Assembly (NCBI RefSeq): GCF_905147045.1 | Contig: NC_065890.1 | Coordinates: 682,001 to 746,000, forward strand | Length of the DNA stretch: 64,000 bases | Reading direction: 5' to 3' | Origin: Nymphalis io | Lineage: Eukaryota; Arthropoda; Insecta; Lepidoptera; Nymphalidae | In this document: piece after piece, positions 37,027-50,500 of the stretch | Layout: each line of letters begins with the position of its first letter | Numbering within the stretch: position 1 is the first letter of the stretch | The notes under the pieces: generated by a model | Told to the model about the DNA's origin: nothing | What the model saw: only the letters and a program-made list of their open reading frames with translations | Databases searched by the model: none | Made by a program: the position numbers and the translations under genes

Positions 37027-37321
37027 AACAGCCTGTGGATGTCCCACTGCTGGGCTAAAGGTTTTCTTCACCTCTTTTTGAGGAGAAGGTTTGAACCTTA
37101 TTCCACCACGCTGCTCCAAAGCGGATTGGTGGAATACACATGTGGCAGAATTTCAGTGAAATTAGATACAGGTTTCCTCACGATGTTTTCCTTTACCGTA
37201 AAGCACGAGATGAATTATAATCACAAATTAAACACATGAAAATTCAGTGGTGCTTGCCTGGGTTTGAACCCACGATCATCGGTTAAGATTCACTCGTTCT
37301 TACCACTGGGCCATCTCGGCT
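37027..37321 (-). repeat. SINE family A, minus-oriented copy
   Basis: Reads from the tail (CAGCCTGTGGATGTCCCACT) to the B box (GGGTTTGAACCC) and the A-box head (CCACTGGGCCATCTCGGCT) on the plus strand. Confidence 0.88.
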
Positions 37322-38511
37322 CATTTCATTTTAATGGTTACAATGTCGTTTTGAGTTTTAATTTTTGTATAAAGCATTTAATATATATATCATTTTTTAT
37401 TGTATTTACTATCAACTTTGCTTATGTTTTTTATTTTAATATTAATAATAGGTTTAAAGAGAAACGTTTATTGTTGAATTAATTTTACGAATTATTATTG
37501 TTTAATCGATTTGACGTGGGACAATATGTAAACGAAAAATAAAATTTTAAAATAGTACTTTTGCAATTTTAATGTAAGAAAACGGCTTTTGTTTATTTTT
37601 TGTTTACATTTGTGCAATGTTTAATTAAATGGATTGTATGTAATTGTGTTCAAATGTGTTTTTGTAAATTTAAAACATTTTTATAATATTGTTTTTGCTT
37701 CATTCGTTTTTGTGGGAACAAAATTTAGATTCGTGTTTAAAAACTACATTGTCATGATATAACCTCAACCTAGCGTCACTATCCAGCTGGTTGTTTATCG
37801 TTTGAAAATTATTCGTTTATGGCTATCGTTTTTTTTTTCAACCTATCGTTTCGTTGCTCCAATTGATTTGATAGCGTCGCAAAAAAAAAACAAGAATTAA
37901 TCATTCCGTACTTCAAGTGAAAAATCGTTTAAAATTTTTGAAGTCAAAGCGACTAACTATCGTCACGTGGAATTAATAACACATCCTAAGGATTTAAGCG
38001 TTAATTGTTACTTAGTTTAAAAGTATAGCTTAATCAACGAGTTTTAATTTTGTTCGTTCACAAAAAGTCTAATATATTAAATACGCGTTTGTAAGAATGT
38101 TGAGGCATTATTCTATTAATAAATTAATAAATCCTTTTAAATTCTTCCTGTCAGGGTAATATGTTTTCAAATTGTTACGCTCATATAATCTTAGTATATT
38201 TTTTATAAATTAAGAAATTCACTTTTATATCGGAGATATTGCAATTTCGAATCTAATGCAAATACTTTTAATATTAATTTTACAAGAATTTATTTACACA
38301 ATGTTCACGTACCATATAATAAACACAAGGTTATATATTTATGTTAAATAAATGATTACTACTATATTTTCTTTCAATTAATTATCCTCTTATATTTATT
38401 GTTTCGGTACGAATAAAACAAATTTATGGTTTCGGGTTTTTATTGTCGATAACAAGGATCACATGTAAATGTAATGTAAGTATATATAATGTATAATATA
38501 AAAGAATATAT

Positions 38512-41500
38512 TTATAGTTTGAGGCGCTTGATATCTTCCATTTTGAAGTCCGTCCTGAAATAGACGATTGAAATTTATCCAAATATACGTTTTCATTTGA
38601 GACACAATTTATCTCTCTACTCGATAAAGGGAAACAATGTTTTTTATTCACTTATAAAATTCGTCGAAAGCCGATAAAACTTCCAACCGATGATTATACA
38701 ATGGAAAGTTAAGTTTCGATGAAACAGGGAGGGACGAAAGAGTGGAGAAGGGGGAGGAAGCGGGCGGGGCGCGGCGCACGTACCGGCGCGCCAGCACGTC
38801 GCGCACGCGCGCGGGCGGCAGCGCGGCGCCGCGCGGCGCGTCGGCCGCGTGCGCCGCGCGCTCCACCGCCAGCACGGCCGCCGCGCCCGACAGCTGCCCC
38901 GCGCGCTCCCGCGCGCCGCTCAGCGCGCCGCCCGCCCACACCGCCAGCCGCCGGCAGCGCCGCTCCACGCACAGCGCGCCGCGCTGCGGGCGCACGGGGG
39001 ACGTGTGACGAACTTGTACATTCAGATAAGACGTCGTGTCAAAGTGCACACGACCAAAAATCTACCCCAAAACGGTAGTACGTGATGTTGTTGTGTTCCG
39101 GTCTAAAGGGTGAGTAGCCAGTGTAATTGCAGGCGCAAGGGACATAACGTCTTAGTTCCCGAGGTCGGTGGCGCATTGGTGATGTGAGCGATGGTTAACA
39201 TTTCTTACGCTGCCAATGTCTATGGGCGTCGGTAACTACTTACCATCGGGTGGCCCATATGCTCGTCCGGATCTAGTCGAATGTTTATGTTACTTTCTAT
39301 TTATTGCAAAAAAAACAGACTGTGCACAAATAAGTAAAGAAATATATATTTAAAAATGTGACAAAACTCAAGTATTATATTTTTAAATTATAAAAATTAA
39401 TTAGTTTTCTATTCTAACAAATGTCAGTGATTAATAATATATGATATTCGCTATTGGTTTATCGAAATTGGTAAAATAAAAGGAATTAAGTAGTTAATTA
39501 TGATATTGTACCACTTAACTGCTGATTGTACCACTTAGAATATTGAAATTAACGGTTTGTTTATCGTCACTCCTTTTGCGATTGAAATAAACTAGACATT
39601 AGAACGCAGCGATGCCAGGTATTGATATTTGTAAACACTGTTGTACCCTATCGTAGTAATTTCGCAACATTGCATCTTCTGCGCGAGTCAACAACTCTCC
39701 CAGCGCGGACATCAGCAGCGTGTCCGCCGAGCGCGGCAGCTGCGCCCGCGCCGCCTCCGCCAGCACGTCCAGCGCCGCCGGCAGAGCTCCCGCCTCCTCC
39801 TCCAGATCCTCTGAAATGTTAGGGGACGATGACGTAATTCGCGACGCTTAACATTCGGTCGTCGCTCGGCACCGGCCTCCGCCGGACGGGCGCTCACCGA
39901 TGTCGGTGTCGGGGTCGACGAGCGCGTCGGCCCAGTCGGCCAGCGCGGGCAGCAGCGCGGCGCGCAGCGCGGCCAGCGCCAGGTCGCGCGCGGCGCGGAA
40001 CGTGCCGGCGGCCGCGCCCAGCCCCGCGGCGCACGAGCGCAGCTTGGCGCGCCCGCTCGCCACGTCGCCGCCCGCGCGCCACAGCGCCTCCGCCTCCACG
40101 CACGCCTCCTCCGCCAGCCGCTCCGCCCACTCGGCGCCGTTCTCCGCCTCGTCGGTCAGCGCCTGCGGAGCACACGCGAGCGCCGGTGACCGGAGGCCGG
40201 GGCGACGTCCAGACGGCGCGGGCGCGGCGGGCCACTCTTTTTTTTTTTTATATGTCCGGGATGGCAAATGACTACTCCACCTGATGGTAAGTGGTAGTAG
40301 AGTCCAAACGCGACGACGGCCAGTACAGTCGGGAAGAATGTTCTGTACTAGCCGTCACCGCCTTGCCGGCCCGCAAGATGCCTCTTCACGCCTCGTTTGA
40401 AGGAACCCGGGTTGTAAGAGGAGGGGAACACGTGAGCTGGTAAGGAATTCCATTTTTTGGAAGTGCGACAAAGAAAGGAGTTGCCAAATTTCTTTGTGCG
40501 CGATGGAATTGATGTCACAGTTAGGCGGTGACATCGAGAACCAGCTCGCGTGGACTTAAGAAGGAAGGGGGAAGCAGGAATTAGAGAGAATAATTCCTCA
40601 GAGCACTCGCCGTGATACAGACGATAGAAAGCGCTCAGTGCTGCTATCTCACGACGCAATTGTAAAGGTTCAAGGGTGTTTGTGACCTTTACGTCGCCAA
40701 TAATGCGTACTGCACGTCGCTGCAACCGGTCCAAGGCCTCCATAAGGTACTTAGCGGAGCCATCCCAAAGGTGCGAGCAATATTCAACGCAAGACCGTAC
40801 CTGTGTTTTGTATAACAGGCACAGTTGTTGTGGCGTGAAAAAACGCCGCACCTTGTTCAGAACTCCGAGTTTCCGTGAAGCTGTTTATATAATAGCCTCG
40901 ATGTAATCCCTTGGACTAAGGTCGCAGTAAAATGGTGACTTTTTCGCTGTGAGAGCGCATACCTGTGTTTTCTTGGCATTAAACTCAACAAGATTATCAG
41001 AACCCCATTTGGCGATGAGCTCTAACGTCCTATCGAGTTCAATGACAAGATTCTCCCGCCTCTCCTCAGTTTCCGCCCGCCCAGCCACTGCGCGTCCGTG
41101 GTATCCACCATGCACTGTACTATAATCTGCATAGCAATGTATGTTCCCAAGGCAGAGCATATCATTGATATGCAAAAGAAAGAGTGAGGGAGATAGCACA
41201 GATCCCTGGGGGACCCCAGCATTCACTACATAGAATTGTGAAGCGCAACCATCTACTAAAACACGAAGGCTACGCTTGTGTAGGAAGCTGGCAATCCAGG
41301 TGCATAGCTGAGCAGGCAGACCATATGCCGGTAGCTTGGAGAGAAGACTTCTGTGCCAGACCCTGTCGAAAGCCTTGGAGATATCGAGGCTGACAGCCAA
41401 CGATTCTCCATGCTTGTCGATAGCTTCACCCCAGAGGTGTGTTACGTACGCTAGAAGATCACCTGTGGACCGTTTTGGTCGAAACCCGTACTGACGATCA

Positions 41501-44500
41501 TTAATTAGACAGTGATCTTCTAGGTAATGGATCAGTTGGTTGTTTAGAATCCGTTCCATCACCTTACAAAGTACTGAGGTGATAGCTATTGGTCGATAAT
41601 TTGCCGGGTCAGACCGATCCCCTTTTTTGGGAACCGCTTGCACATTAGCTCTTCTCCAAGCCTCCGGCACACATCCCGAAGAGAGAGAAAGTTGGAACAG
41701 GCGCGTTAACACAGGAGACAGCTCCGCCGCGCACTTCTTCAGCACAATGGCTGGTATTCCATCAGGACCGCTAGCTTTCCGTATATCAAGTGATTGCAGC
41801 TCCGCACGCACATCACGTTGCCTGATTTTGATGTCAGGCATCGTGTGGCCACATGAAGGTATTGTTGGTGGCTGCGCACTACAATCATCGATCACAGAGT
41901 TGTCGGCAAAGAGTTTAGCCAGGAGGTCGGCTTTCTCCTGCGGACTGTGAGCTAGCGATCCGTCCGGATTTCTGAGCGGTGGCAGCGAAGATTGGCAGAA
42001 ATTGTTTTGCACAGACTTGGTCAGACGCCAGAAGCTACGGGAGCCCCTAGGATGCGAAATAAGGTCATGACCAATCTGTACAATGCGCTGTGCATCCGCT
42101 CTCGTGTATGCCTTCCTACAGGATTTGGAATTTTTATTGTAGTTTGCTTTCAGTGAGTCAATGTTAGATGCCCCGCTAATGCAGCCGTTGATCCACGCGC
42201 GATATGCCGCCTGCTTAGATGATACAGCGTCGGCACATTCACGAGTGAACCAACGGTTACGCGTGCCCCTATTGATGAGATCTGAGCTAGGAATGTAGAA
42301 TAGTAATCGCGTATACCATCCCAATCTGCCGACTTATAGTGCCAAACGCGACGTTTGCATACCGCTGATGGCGGCAGCTTGGCCTGTGGCACTTTGGTAG
42401 ATATAAGGCCGTGATCCGAAGAACCAAGTGGAGCTTGAACCACAACCTGATATTCCACCGGGTGAGAAGTCAGCAGAAGATCCAGTAGAGAAGGCGCTTG
42501 CCCATCAATGTCTGGGATCCTGGTGGGCTGATCAACCAGTTGGGTCAAGTCGTGTGTGAGAGCAAAAGCATGAGCAGTTCTTCCTGCAGCATGGTCAGTT
42601 TTGAGGGATTTCAACCATGATTCATGGTGAGCATTAAAATCCCCCAAAAACACCAATTCCGCGTTAGGAAACTGCTCTTGCGCAGCATCTGCCACCCGAC
42701 TAAGATGGTCGAATAATCGGCTTGTCTCCAAGTCACCATTGTGGGATCTGTAGAGGCACACGTAGACTCGACTCTGACGAACCAGGTCCACACGTACCAC
42801 CAACATGGAGAAGGAGGGGTCCTCCGAGCAGCGCAATCGGTGACAACAAACATCCGCCCTGACGAACAAGCATACTCCGGCTTTCGCTTTAAAAGATTCT
42901 TCAAGCACGTAGCCGGGATAGTTAAGGTAGCTGGTGTCGGCAGGGCGGAGTATTTGCGTCTCCGTGAGAAACAACAAACTCACGAGGTAGAGCGCGCGCG
43001 GCGCGTCGTCGCGGGGGGGCGCGCGGGGGGGCGCGCGCGGCGGGTCGCGGCGGCGCGCGCGCGGCGGCGGCGGCAGCGGCAGCGGCTCGGGCGGCGGCGC
43101 GGCGAGGCGGCGGCGCAGCGCGGCCGCGCAGCGCTCCAGCGCCGCGCCCGCCTCGTTGAGCACGGCGCACGCGCCGTCCGCGCTGCCCGTTGAGATGCCG
43201 CGCCTGCGCGCCGGCAGTCGGTGCATGAGACAAAATATAACGGAGCTTCCCGATAATTTACTTATCGACATTGAAGTCGAGCACGCGTGTCGGTCACGCT
43301 CGGAGTGCGTACCTTATGACTTTCCTCGCGATGAAGAACACGTCGTCCACCAGGCTCGACGTGGTCGCTCCGGTCTGCGCCGCCGACATCTTCAGCGCTT
43401 TGTTCACGCTCTCCTCTAAGAAATACCTGTAGGACCGATTCAAAATCACCCGTAATACATATAGGTACCTAATCAGTTAGTGAGTTGTAATAATAAATGT
43501 TCTTTCCTCAAATATGCTCAATTTTTTTTTTTGAATTGTCGAGTGTTACACAATGTTATATTAAATATTATTTGTTTTTTAATTCGGTGCTAAACTGATC
43601 GTAGAAAAATGCAAGGAGAAGAAAGGTTCTTCAACTGGAACCTTTGAAAGGTCATAGTCAGTGTGACCAGCATTAATACAAAAAATTACACAAAATTAAA
43701 ATGGATTTACGTCCATGTTTAAATAAAAAAAACATTTTTACCTTTTTTACATTTCACCCATTTATAACGCATTCTAAAGCAATTTGAAAAAACAAATACT
43801 ACACCGAATTTTCATACAAAAATTAACCTTTATTTATAAGCAACACCAAATTTGTGACGTAGAAGTTTATGGAATAGATTCAAGCTATTTGGCATATTTG
43901 TGTCGTTTAGAAATTATTGACGACGATAATAATATTTTTTTTTAATGTTACAATATCCTATAAGGAATTCAATAAATACATGTAATTCCCATGCTTTTTT
44001 ATAACAGATTTGATCGTATTATATATAAGATCAACCAGCATTGGAGCAGCGTGGTGGAATAATCTTCATACCTTCTCTTCAAAAAAAGGGGAGGCCTCAG
44101 CCCAGAGGGACATTCACAGGCTGTTACTGTATATATAACACAATAATATTTACCGTTCCAGCGTCAAATACTGGCTTAGAACATCTTGAGCGACGCGCGT
44201 GATGTCGCACTCGGATATTATCTTCTCTATGGCAGCCGAGCACGCTTCCTTGTCAGCTTCGCTTAGCGTTGTCATTAACTAGATAGAGACAAAATACGAA
44301 AAAAATAAGTATATTTTTTCTACTTACCATTTTCTTACCAAATGAGTTAGGGCACTTTTACTGATCTTTTGATAATTGACGTATAATAATAATAATAATA
44401 ATAATAATAATTTATTTCATTCAAAGTAGTACACTTGTTTATACATCGTTGGGTACCCCCTTTTAAGTATATCAATACCTGTAGTAGGAGGCCCCGCTCT

Positions 44501-47500
44501 TCCCTTATGCAATCAGCGGTAAGTACTACGAGACAGCAGTTACAAAATATACTATACTTTACATAATAATTTTCTCATACTAAAACTTAAATATTGACAA
44601 TCACGGTAATACAATAACAAATTTTATCTAAAATGTGTATTATTATAACAGTATTAATATGTTTGAGGGTAAGTGTGGCGTGATGATGTGAGAGTATCTG
44701 AGGCGTAAGGCTTAAGCATGTGTTTTTGTGAGTGTGTTGGCTTATGCATGTTGTGAGCAGTGTTTGTCGGCGTGTGTGTGTTGGGTGTGTATAAGAGACA
44801 GTATGAATGCGTGTGTTTGTGTTTGCCTTGTTTATTCGCAACAATTTGTTAGGTGATGTATTCAAGCAGGGATTCTATTTCTTTATAGTTACGTTTTAAC
44901 AGCCAGTCTGTTAAGGCTTTTTTGCTATCATAGTATGTACTGGAATATATGTCCACTTCCTGGTTTATTTTATTAAACAAATAAATAGATTGTCTTGAGT
45001 ATTGTCTTGAGGCAAATTTACTTTTGATAGATTCACTATATGGCACTGTGTACTTCCTGCGTTTATTTGTTAATAGAGGTAAATATTTCAAGCTTTTATG
45101 GAGCCTTAATACTGTTGCTATTATATAAAGTTTTCTCACCGTAAGTAGACCACTTATCTCGTACAGTGCAGTGGTAAGGAATCTATATGGTTTGCTGTAC
45201 ATCACCCTTATCAAACATCTTTGAGCTCTTTCCAGTTCAAGGAATCTAGTCTTAGCTGTTCCACCCCAAACAGGAATGCAGTAGCCCAAGGTCGATTGTA
45301 CTAAAGCTATGTACACTTTATTTAGTAAGGGCTTTGTACATACATACCGTAGAGATTTAAAAATCCAGATAAACTTTCTAACCCTAGTTATCATCAGTTC
45401 CAGTTGCGAATACCAAGATAATCTTTGGTCAACCATAACACCAAGGTATTTTACACTAGCAACTTTATTTATTTGAGGACAGTCACAATCAGACTCGAGG
45501 TCGTCAGGGCATTTATGAATTTTTATGATAAAATCGGATTTTGGTTGAGCGCTGCTAACTTTCGTAAAGCAAACGTAATTTGTTTTGGAGATATTCAAAG
45601 TCAATAAATTTTCATTTAGCCACTTTGCAACTTTTTTAAGTCCTAATTCCGCTGTTTTCTTCAAAGAAGACCAAGTCTCTGCCACGAATACGATGGCAGT
45701 GTCATCTGCATAGGTAAAAATTTGGCCGTCTTCAAGCTCCATATCACACAACTGATTAATGTAAATCAAAAACAGGGTCGGGCCAATCACGCTTCCTTGG
45801 GGGACTCCGTAATTAACAGTCACAGTATCACTAATAAATTCACCTATTTTGACGGATTGCTTTCTGTCTTTAAGGTAACTTGTGAGAAGCGAAAGGGATT
45901 TATCCCTAAACCCAAGACCCTCCAGTCTCCTCAATAGAATAGGCACAGACACCGTGTCGAAGGCTTTTTTCAGATCTAGAAACACCGCCAAACATTTTTT
46001 GCCCTTATCAACCTGCCGGACAATTACTTTGGTGAGATCCCCGACCGCATCCTCAGTGGACACACCTTTACGGAAACCATACTGCAATTTGGAAATGATA
46101 TTATATTTGTCAAAGTAGTTCTGGAGCCTTCTATTCACTATTTTTTCCATAATTTTTGAAATACCGGTCAAAACAGATATTGGTCTATAATTTGTTATAT
46201 CATCCCTGTTTCCACTCTTATATACTGGTGTGATTATAGACTGCTTAAAGGCCTCCGGAAATGTACCTTGTTCGAAACTCAAATTAATTATTTTACTTAT
46301 TATAGGAACAACAATGTCCTTGGCCATTTTTAGGAATGCGGTCGGGATGGTATCCCAACCTGTTGCACTATTTGTATCTAAGTTCATAAGCGTACTCTCT
46401 ACTTCTAATGGATCTGTATATAATAGCACAAAAGAACTTACCTGAGGACTACAAATATCTGAACCGGTACATACAGCATGTAAGTTATCAGTAATAGCCT
46501 GAGCAAGGGAACTACCTATACTTGCAAAGTAATGGTTGACCTGATTAACTGACTGTAAAGGCGTCTCTTTAAGATTGAGAAGATTAGTGCATGGTATTTT
46601 CGGTGCTTTTATTTGAGTTATAGCGTCAATCGTCTTCCATAGTAATTTTGAATCTGTTTTTGATATAGCCAGTTGTTTCTTAAAATAATCTCTTTTTAAC
46701 TTTTTTATTCGTCCATTACAGAAATTTCGGTATCTTTTATATGTAATTTTTAAAATTTCATCGCATGGATTAGCTCGCAATTTCCTCTGCAACATATTTC
46801 GTAATCGAACACAACGCAGGATACCCTCATTCATCCAAGGCTTGAGTATACGTCTATTACTAGAAGTGCAAACGCTTCTAGTGTGTTTCTTTAAACAAAT
46901 TTGTATTACTTCAACTAGTAGGTTAGCCAAAATGTTGGGGTCACTTTGTTTGTAAGTATTTAAGTAATTTAAATATTTATTTTGTAGGGTCAAACTATGG
47001 TAAGCTTCTGTAAAATCCACTACAACTTTCTTTGGTTTTTTCTCCTTAAGATGCTTATTACAGTACACGAATAAAAATACCATGTGGTGGTCTGTTATCG
47101 TAGTATTTAGAACAGCAGAAAAAGCAGAATACTTATTTTTTTCTAGTTTGAGGATTACGTGATCAATGCAACTGTTTTCCCTTGTTGGTAGACAGTTAGC
47201 TGGAAGAAGACCATGAAGAGATAACACGTTAAGGTAATTTAATCTATTGTTCCTCTCAAATGTTTGCTCCGTTGTTTTCGGATTCAAGTTTATATTTAAA
47301 TCACCAGTCAGTATAATATTACTGCGAGATGTAAGTAATTCGAGATAGCTGTTCAATGATTCAACAAAAGAATCCGCATTTATATTTGACGGTGATCTAT
47401 AAATACCCAAAATAACAAATGTAGGCGTAGTTACTTCGATACATGAAGCACCCATCAACATTACTTCATTAACATTTGCTTGGATATCGTCCCTAACAAA

Positions 47501-50500
47501 AGCAACAACCCCATCATTCTGATTAAGGTGGTTTGTTGTACAGTAAGCTCTATAGTTGGAAAGACCTGGAATTGGTTTATCTTTATCTATTCGGCATTCT
47601 GACAGAATTATCACGTCCACGTTAAATTTAAATGAAAGCAAATTTATATTAAAGTCGTCCAAGTTACGGTAAATACTTCTTATGTTTTGGGATACAACGG
47701 TAAAATTTTGGTTTTTATATTTCATATATTTGGGTAAATCTTCTATACTGCAAAAAATCGACACTGATGATTCACTATTATCAATTTCATTCAAAATTTG
47801 AAGTTTATTAATCATAATATATTTCCAAGCAAGCGGTGGGTTTGACTTATATCCTTACTTTCACAGGTCTTTTTAAGTAAATTGCTGTGTTGTGGTTGAT
47901 TGCAAAGTGTGTTTTTTGTTATTTTATTATAATAATACATCATATAAAGTGTGATTTTGGATTGAATTAATCGAAATAGCTGTTTTACTTAAAAAAGTAA
48001 TAAATTATAAATTACACCGGAATAAAATAGTTTATAACAAAGACTAATTCCAATAAAAACATTAGTCGTACGAACAAAAATAAACAATAAAAACAAGTTA
48101 TATAACTGACTTAAAACTAAATTAATTACAAAATATAGTCATTCCTTTTGCATCAAGTTATTGACATGCGATTCATTTTTAATAACTATTATCGGTGACT
48201 CTTCATTTTTTCTAACGTATATCTTGCCATAGGATGACCAGCAAAATTTATAGTCCCGGGACTTGGCAAGATCGCGGGCTAAAAAGTACAAGCGGGCCCC
48301 TTTGGCTGTAAGTTGTTCTGATACGTAAATTGGTTCATATTCATTTTTTGTAAAACCCAAGTGTTTGGCGCATAGTTTTTCTTTGTTTTTTGTATTATAA
48401 TTCTTGGCATGTTTAAGGAACTTTGTTTTTAGCATCGTGGATGATAACTCAGTTATGATATGCGTTTTATTTGTGTTATTTTTTCTGTGGACTCTATAAA
48501 TATCCTTAATATGCCTTTCATCAATATCGCAACCAATATTATTAGAAAGATTTAAGAATAACTTTATTAACATTTCCTTAGACTCATCGTGCACTTTTGG
48601 GACATTTTTAATTTCGATGCTGGTTTTACGGTTTTCACGCTATAATTCTTCTATTTTGTCTTCTAAAAGTGTAATATAATCTTTATCCTTTCTAGTTTGT
48701 ATTTCTAATTTCTCAATTTTCTTCTTCAACTCTTCATTTTGAGATGCAAGGAAATCCACCGTGTTTTGAATATCGCTGTTTGCGGTCTTTATTTCCATTA
48801 GTGTAGATTGAATTTTCTTTATATCCTCCTTTTGTGCGGCCATCATATTTGATATCATTAATTCTATCCTGTCCCGAAAATTTTCGAAGTCGTGGACACA
48901 TTCGTTGTCTCTGCCTCGTTTATTTCGTTGAGCAACATAATTAGGCGGCGTACGATTCATTTGTTTGTAGGTATTTGGCTTAGCTGAAGATTTGTTAGAA
49001 GTGACGTATGTGATCATAGTTGTTATTTTTATCGGAGATTAAACAACTGTGGACGAAATGTTGCAGTAATTAATATATTTTGGAGAGGTTTACCTCGGGC
49101 CGTCTTCGAAGGAAGCCGAAGTAGAGCTGCAGGCGCGAGTGCGCCAGCGCCAGCTCGCACAGCGTCGGCTCGACCGAGCGCGGGTCGCCGCCCTGCTCGG
49201 CGCTCACGCGAGAAGACGAGAGCATTTCGGAGCAAATCCGTCGGGCGCCGGTGCATATCTGGGGCGAGGGGCATTAAAAGTATATATACGCGATCCTGCG
49301 TCGAGATTATCAGTAAACGTGCGCTCGGTACCCTGGGCTGCAGCACGCGCAGCGCGGCGGGCAGCAGCGCGTGCGCGCGGGCGGGCGCGTGCGCGGCCAG
49401 CGCGGCGCGCGCGCGCTCCCCGGCGGCCGCGCCCGCCTCCAGCGCGCGCGTCAGCGCCGCCGCGTGCTGCCCCGCGCCGCCGCGCTGCACGCCGCCCGCG
49501 CGCCGCACGCCCGCCTCCAGCTGGGGGGCATATCGATTAGCTCTATGAGACCGACGAAATATTTATTTGTCTAGCGTGTGGCGGTGAAGTGGTGCCGAGA
49601 CCTGAGTCGCGAGGTACTTGGCGAGCAGGTCGACGCCCTCCTCCGCTCGACCGATCTGCGGGAACAGTTTGAACAGCCGCTCGACTGCGGCGTCGTCGCC
49701 CCGTTTCGCCGCCTCTTCGAATCTAGTAATGAAACGAATTCAAATGTTTTCTAATCATACTATTATTATATAGATTTTTTTATTGTAATGGAACTTTCAT
49801 ATTGATGTACATGTTCATTTATAATTTCAGAAGGGACAAATTATACTTTAATATGTTTACATAATTATGTTGTTTTAGCCGATTGTACGTCACAGAGTTA
49901 ATAAGTATTTTTGTCAGTAGCTGTCAGAATTACTTCGGTCGTATCGGATTTGTCGTCCCGTTCGATTATGAGAGTGAGAGAATGGCGAGTGCATTGTGTT
50001 TGCATATACTTATGCACTGTAATATTTTGCACAGTCGATGAGCCTTTATGTCTCGATAATAGCTGCCACGACCGAAATCACGCAGAAGACACCGCATATA
50101 TTGTAAAACGGGGCGGGCCTGGGCGCGGTACGCACTGCCGCTCGAGGTGGTCGCGCAGCGTGCGCGCGGCGGCGTCCATGTCGCGGCGCGGGTCGGGCGC
50201 CCCGCGCGCGCGCGCCGCCGCCACCGAGCCCGGCTCCATGCTGAGGAAGCGCGCCACGTGGGCCGCCGCTGGGGACGCGCAATTGCTCAGTACATCACCA
50301 TGACTCTCGACTTCGAGACTTCAGAAAATTAGGGATGAGTAGAGTTGCTATGTTCCACATAAAAATTAGATATGCCTTTTACATTCAGTAGAATGAAATA
50401 TGAGAATGTAAATCGAGCATCAGACCAGTAAGTGTAAGATTTAAATTCTCGTGAGTACGGTGAGATTTAACAGAAAGCACTTTCCTCACTGACCTGTTTC

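Larger units (their letters stand above)
34562..38511. other. Intergenic region with 3' flanks and repeats
   Basis: This lies between the end of MARVEL gene 3 (plus) and the end of Cog4 (minus), which converge. It contains a repeat D copy (36285-36560) and a SINE A copy (37027-37321). Possible poly(A) signals are scattered in AT-rich sequence. No further coding exon is recognised. Confidence 0.6.
44388..49080 (-). mobile_element. Near full-length non-LTR retrotransposon in Cog4 intron 7
   Basis: Two ORFs lie in order on the minus strand: ORF1 at 48139-49017 and ORF2 at 44849-47815. A 3' UTR of about 430 nt and an (AAT)n tail at 44388-44413 follow. Only about 75 bp separate the ORF1 start from the exon 7 donor, so the 5' UTR is short and the left boundary is approximate. 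The insertion is in the same orientation as Cog4. I do not assign the clade with confidence: the endonuclease plus reverse transcriptase layout fits the Jockey/CR1 group of APE-type LINEs, but the trinucleotide tail is unlike typical Jockey poly(A). Confidence 0.88.

Noticed and set aside
38719..39085. Plus-strand Arg/Ala/Pro-rich frames over 38.7-39.1 kb
   Set aside because: They are antisense shadows of the GC-rich Cog4 exon 13, with low-complexity composition and no domain.
39900..40271. Plus-strand Ser/Ala-rich 123-codon frame
   Set aside because: It is the antisense of Cog4 exon 11, whose minus-strand reading fits the gene model.
42150..43271. A 373-codon frame that looks like a fusion of a Cog4 segment and a LINE endonuclease
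   Set aside because: The Cog4 exon 10 donor GTGAGT lies in the middle and exon 11 continues the COG4 alignment. The fused frame is exon plus intron read-through, not a chimeric gene.
44587..44865. Minus-strand 92-codon Thr/His-rich frame
   Set aside because: It lies in the 3' UTR of the LINE, has low complexity and overlaps the end of ORF2; not considered coding.
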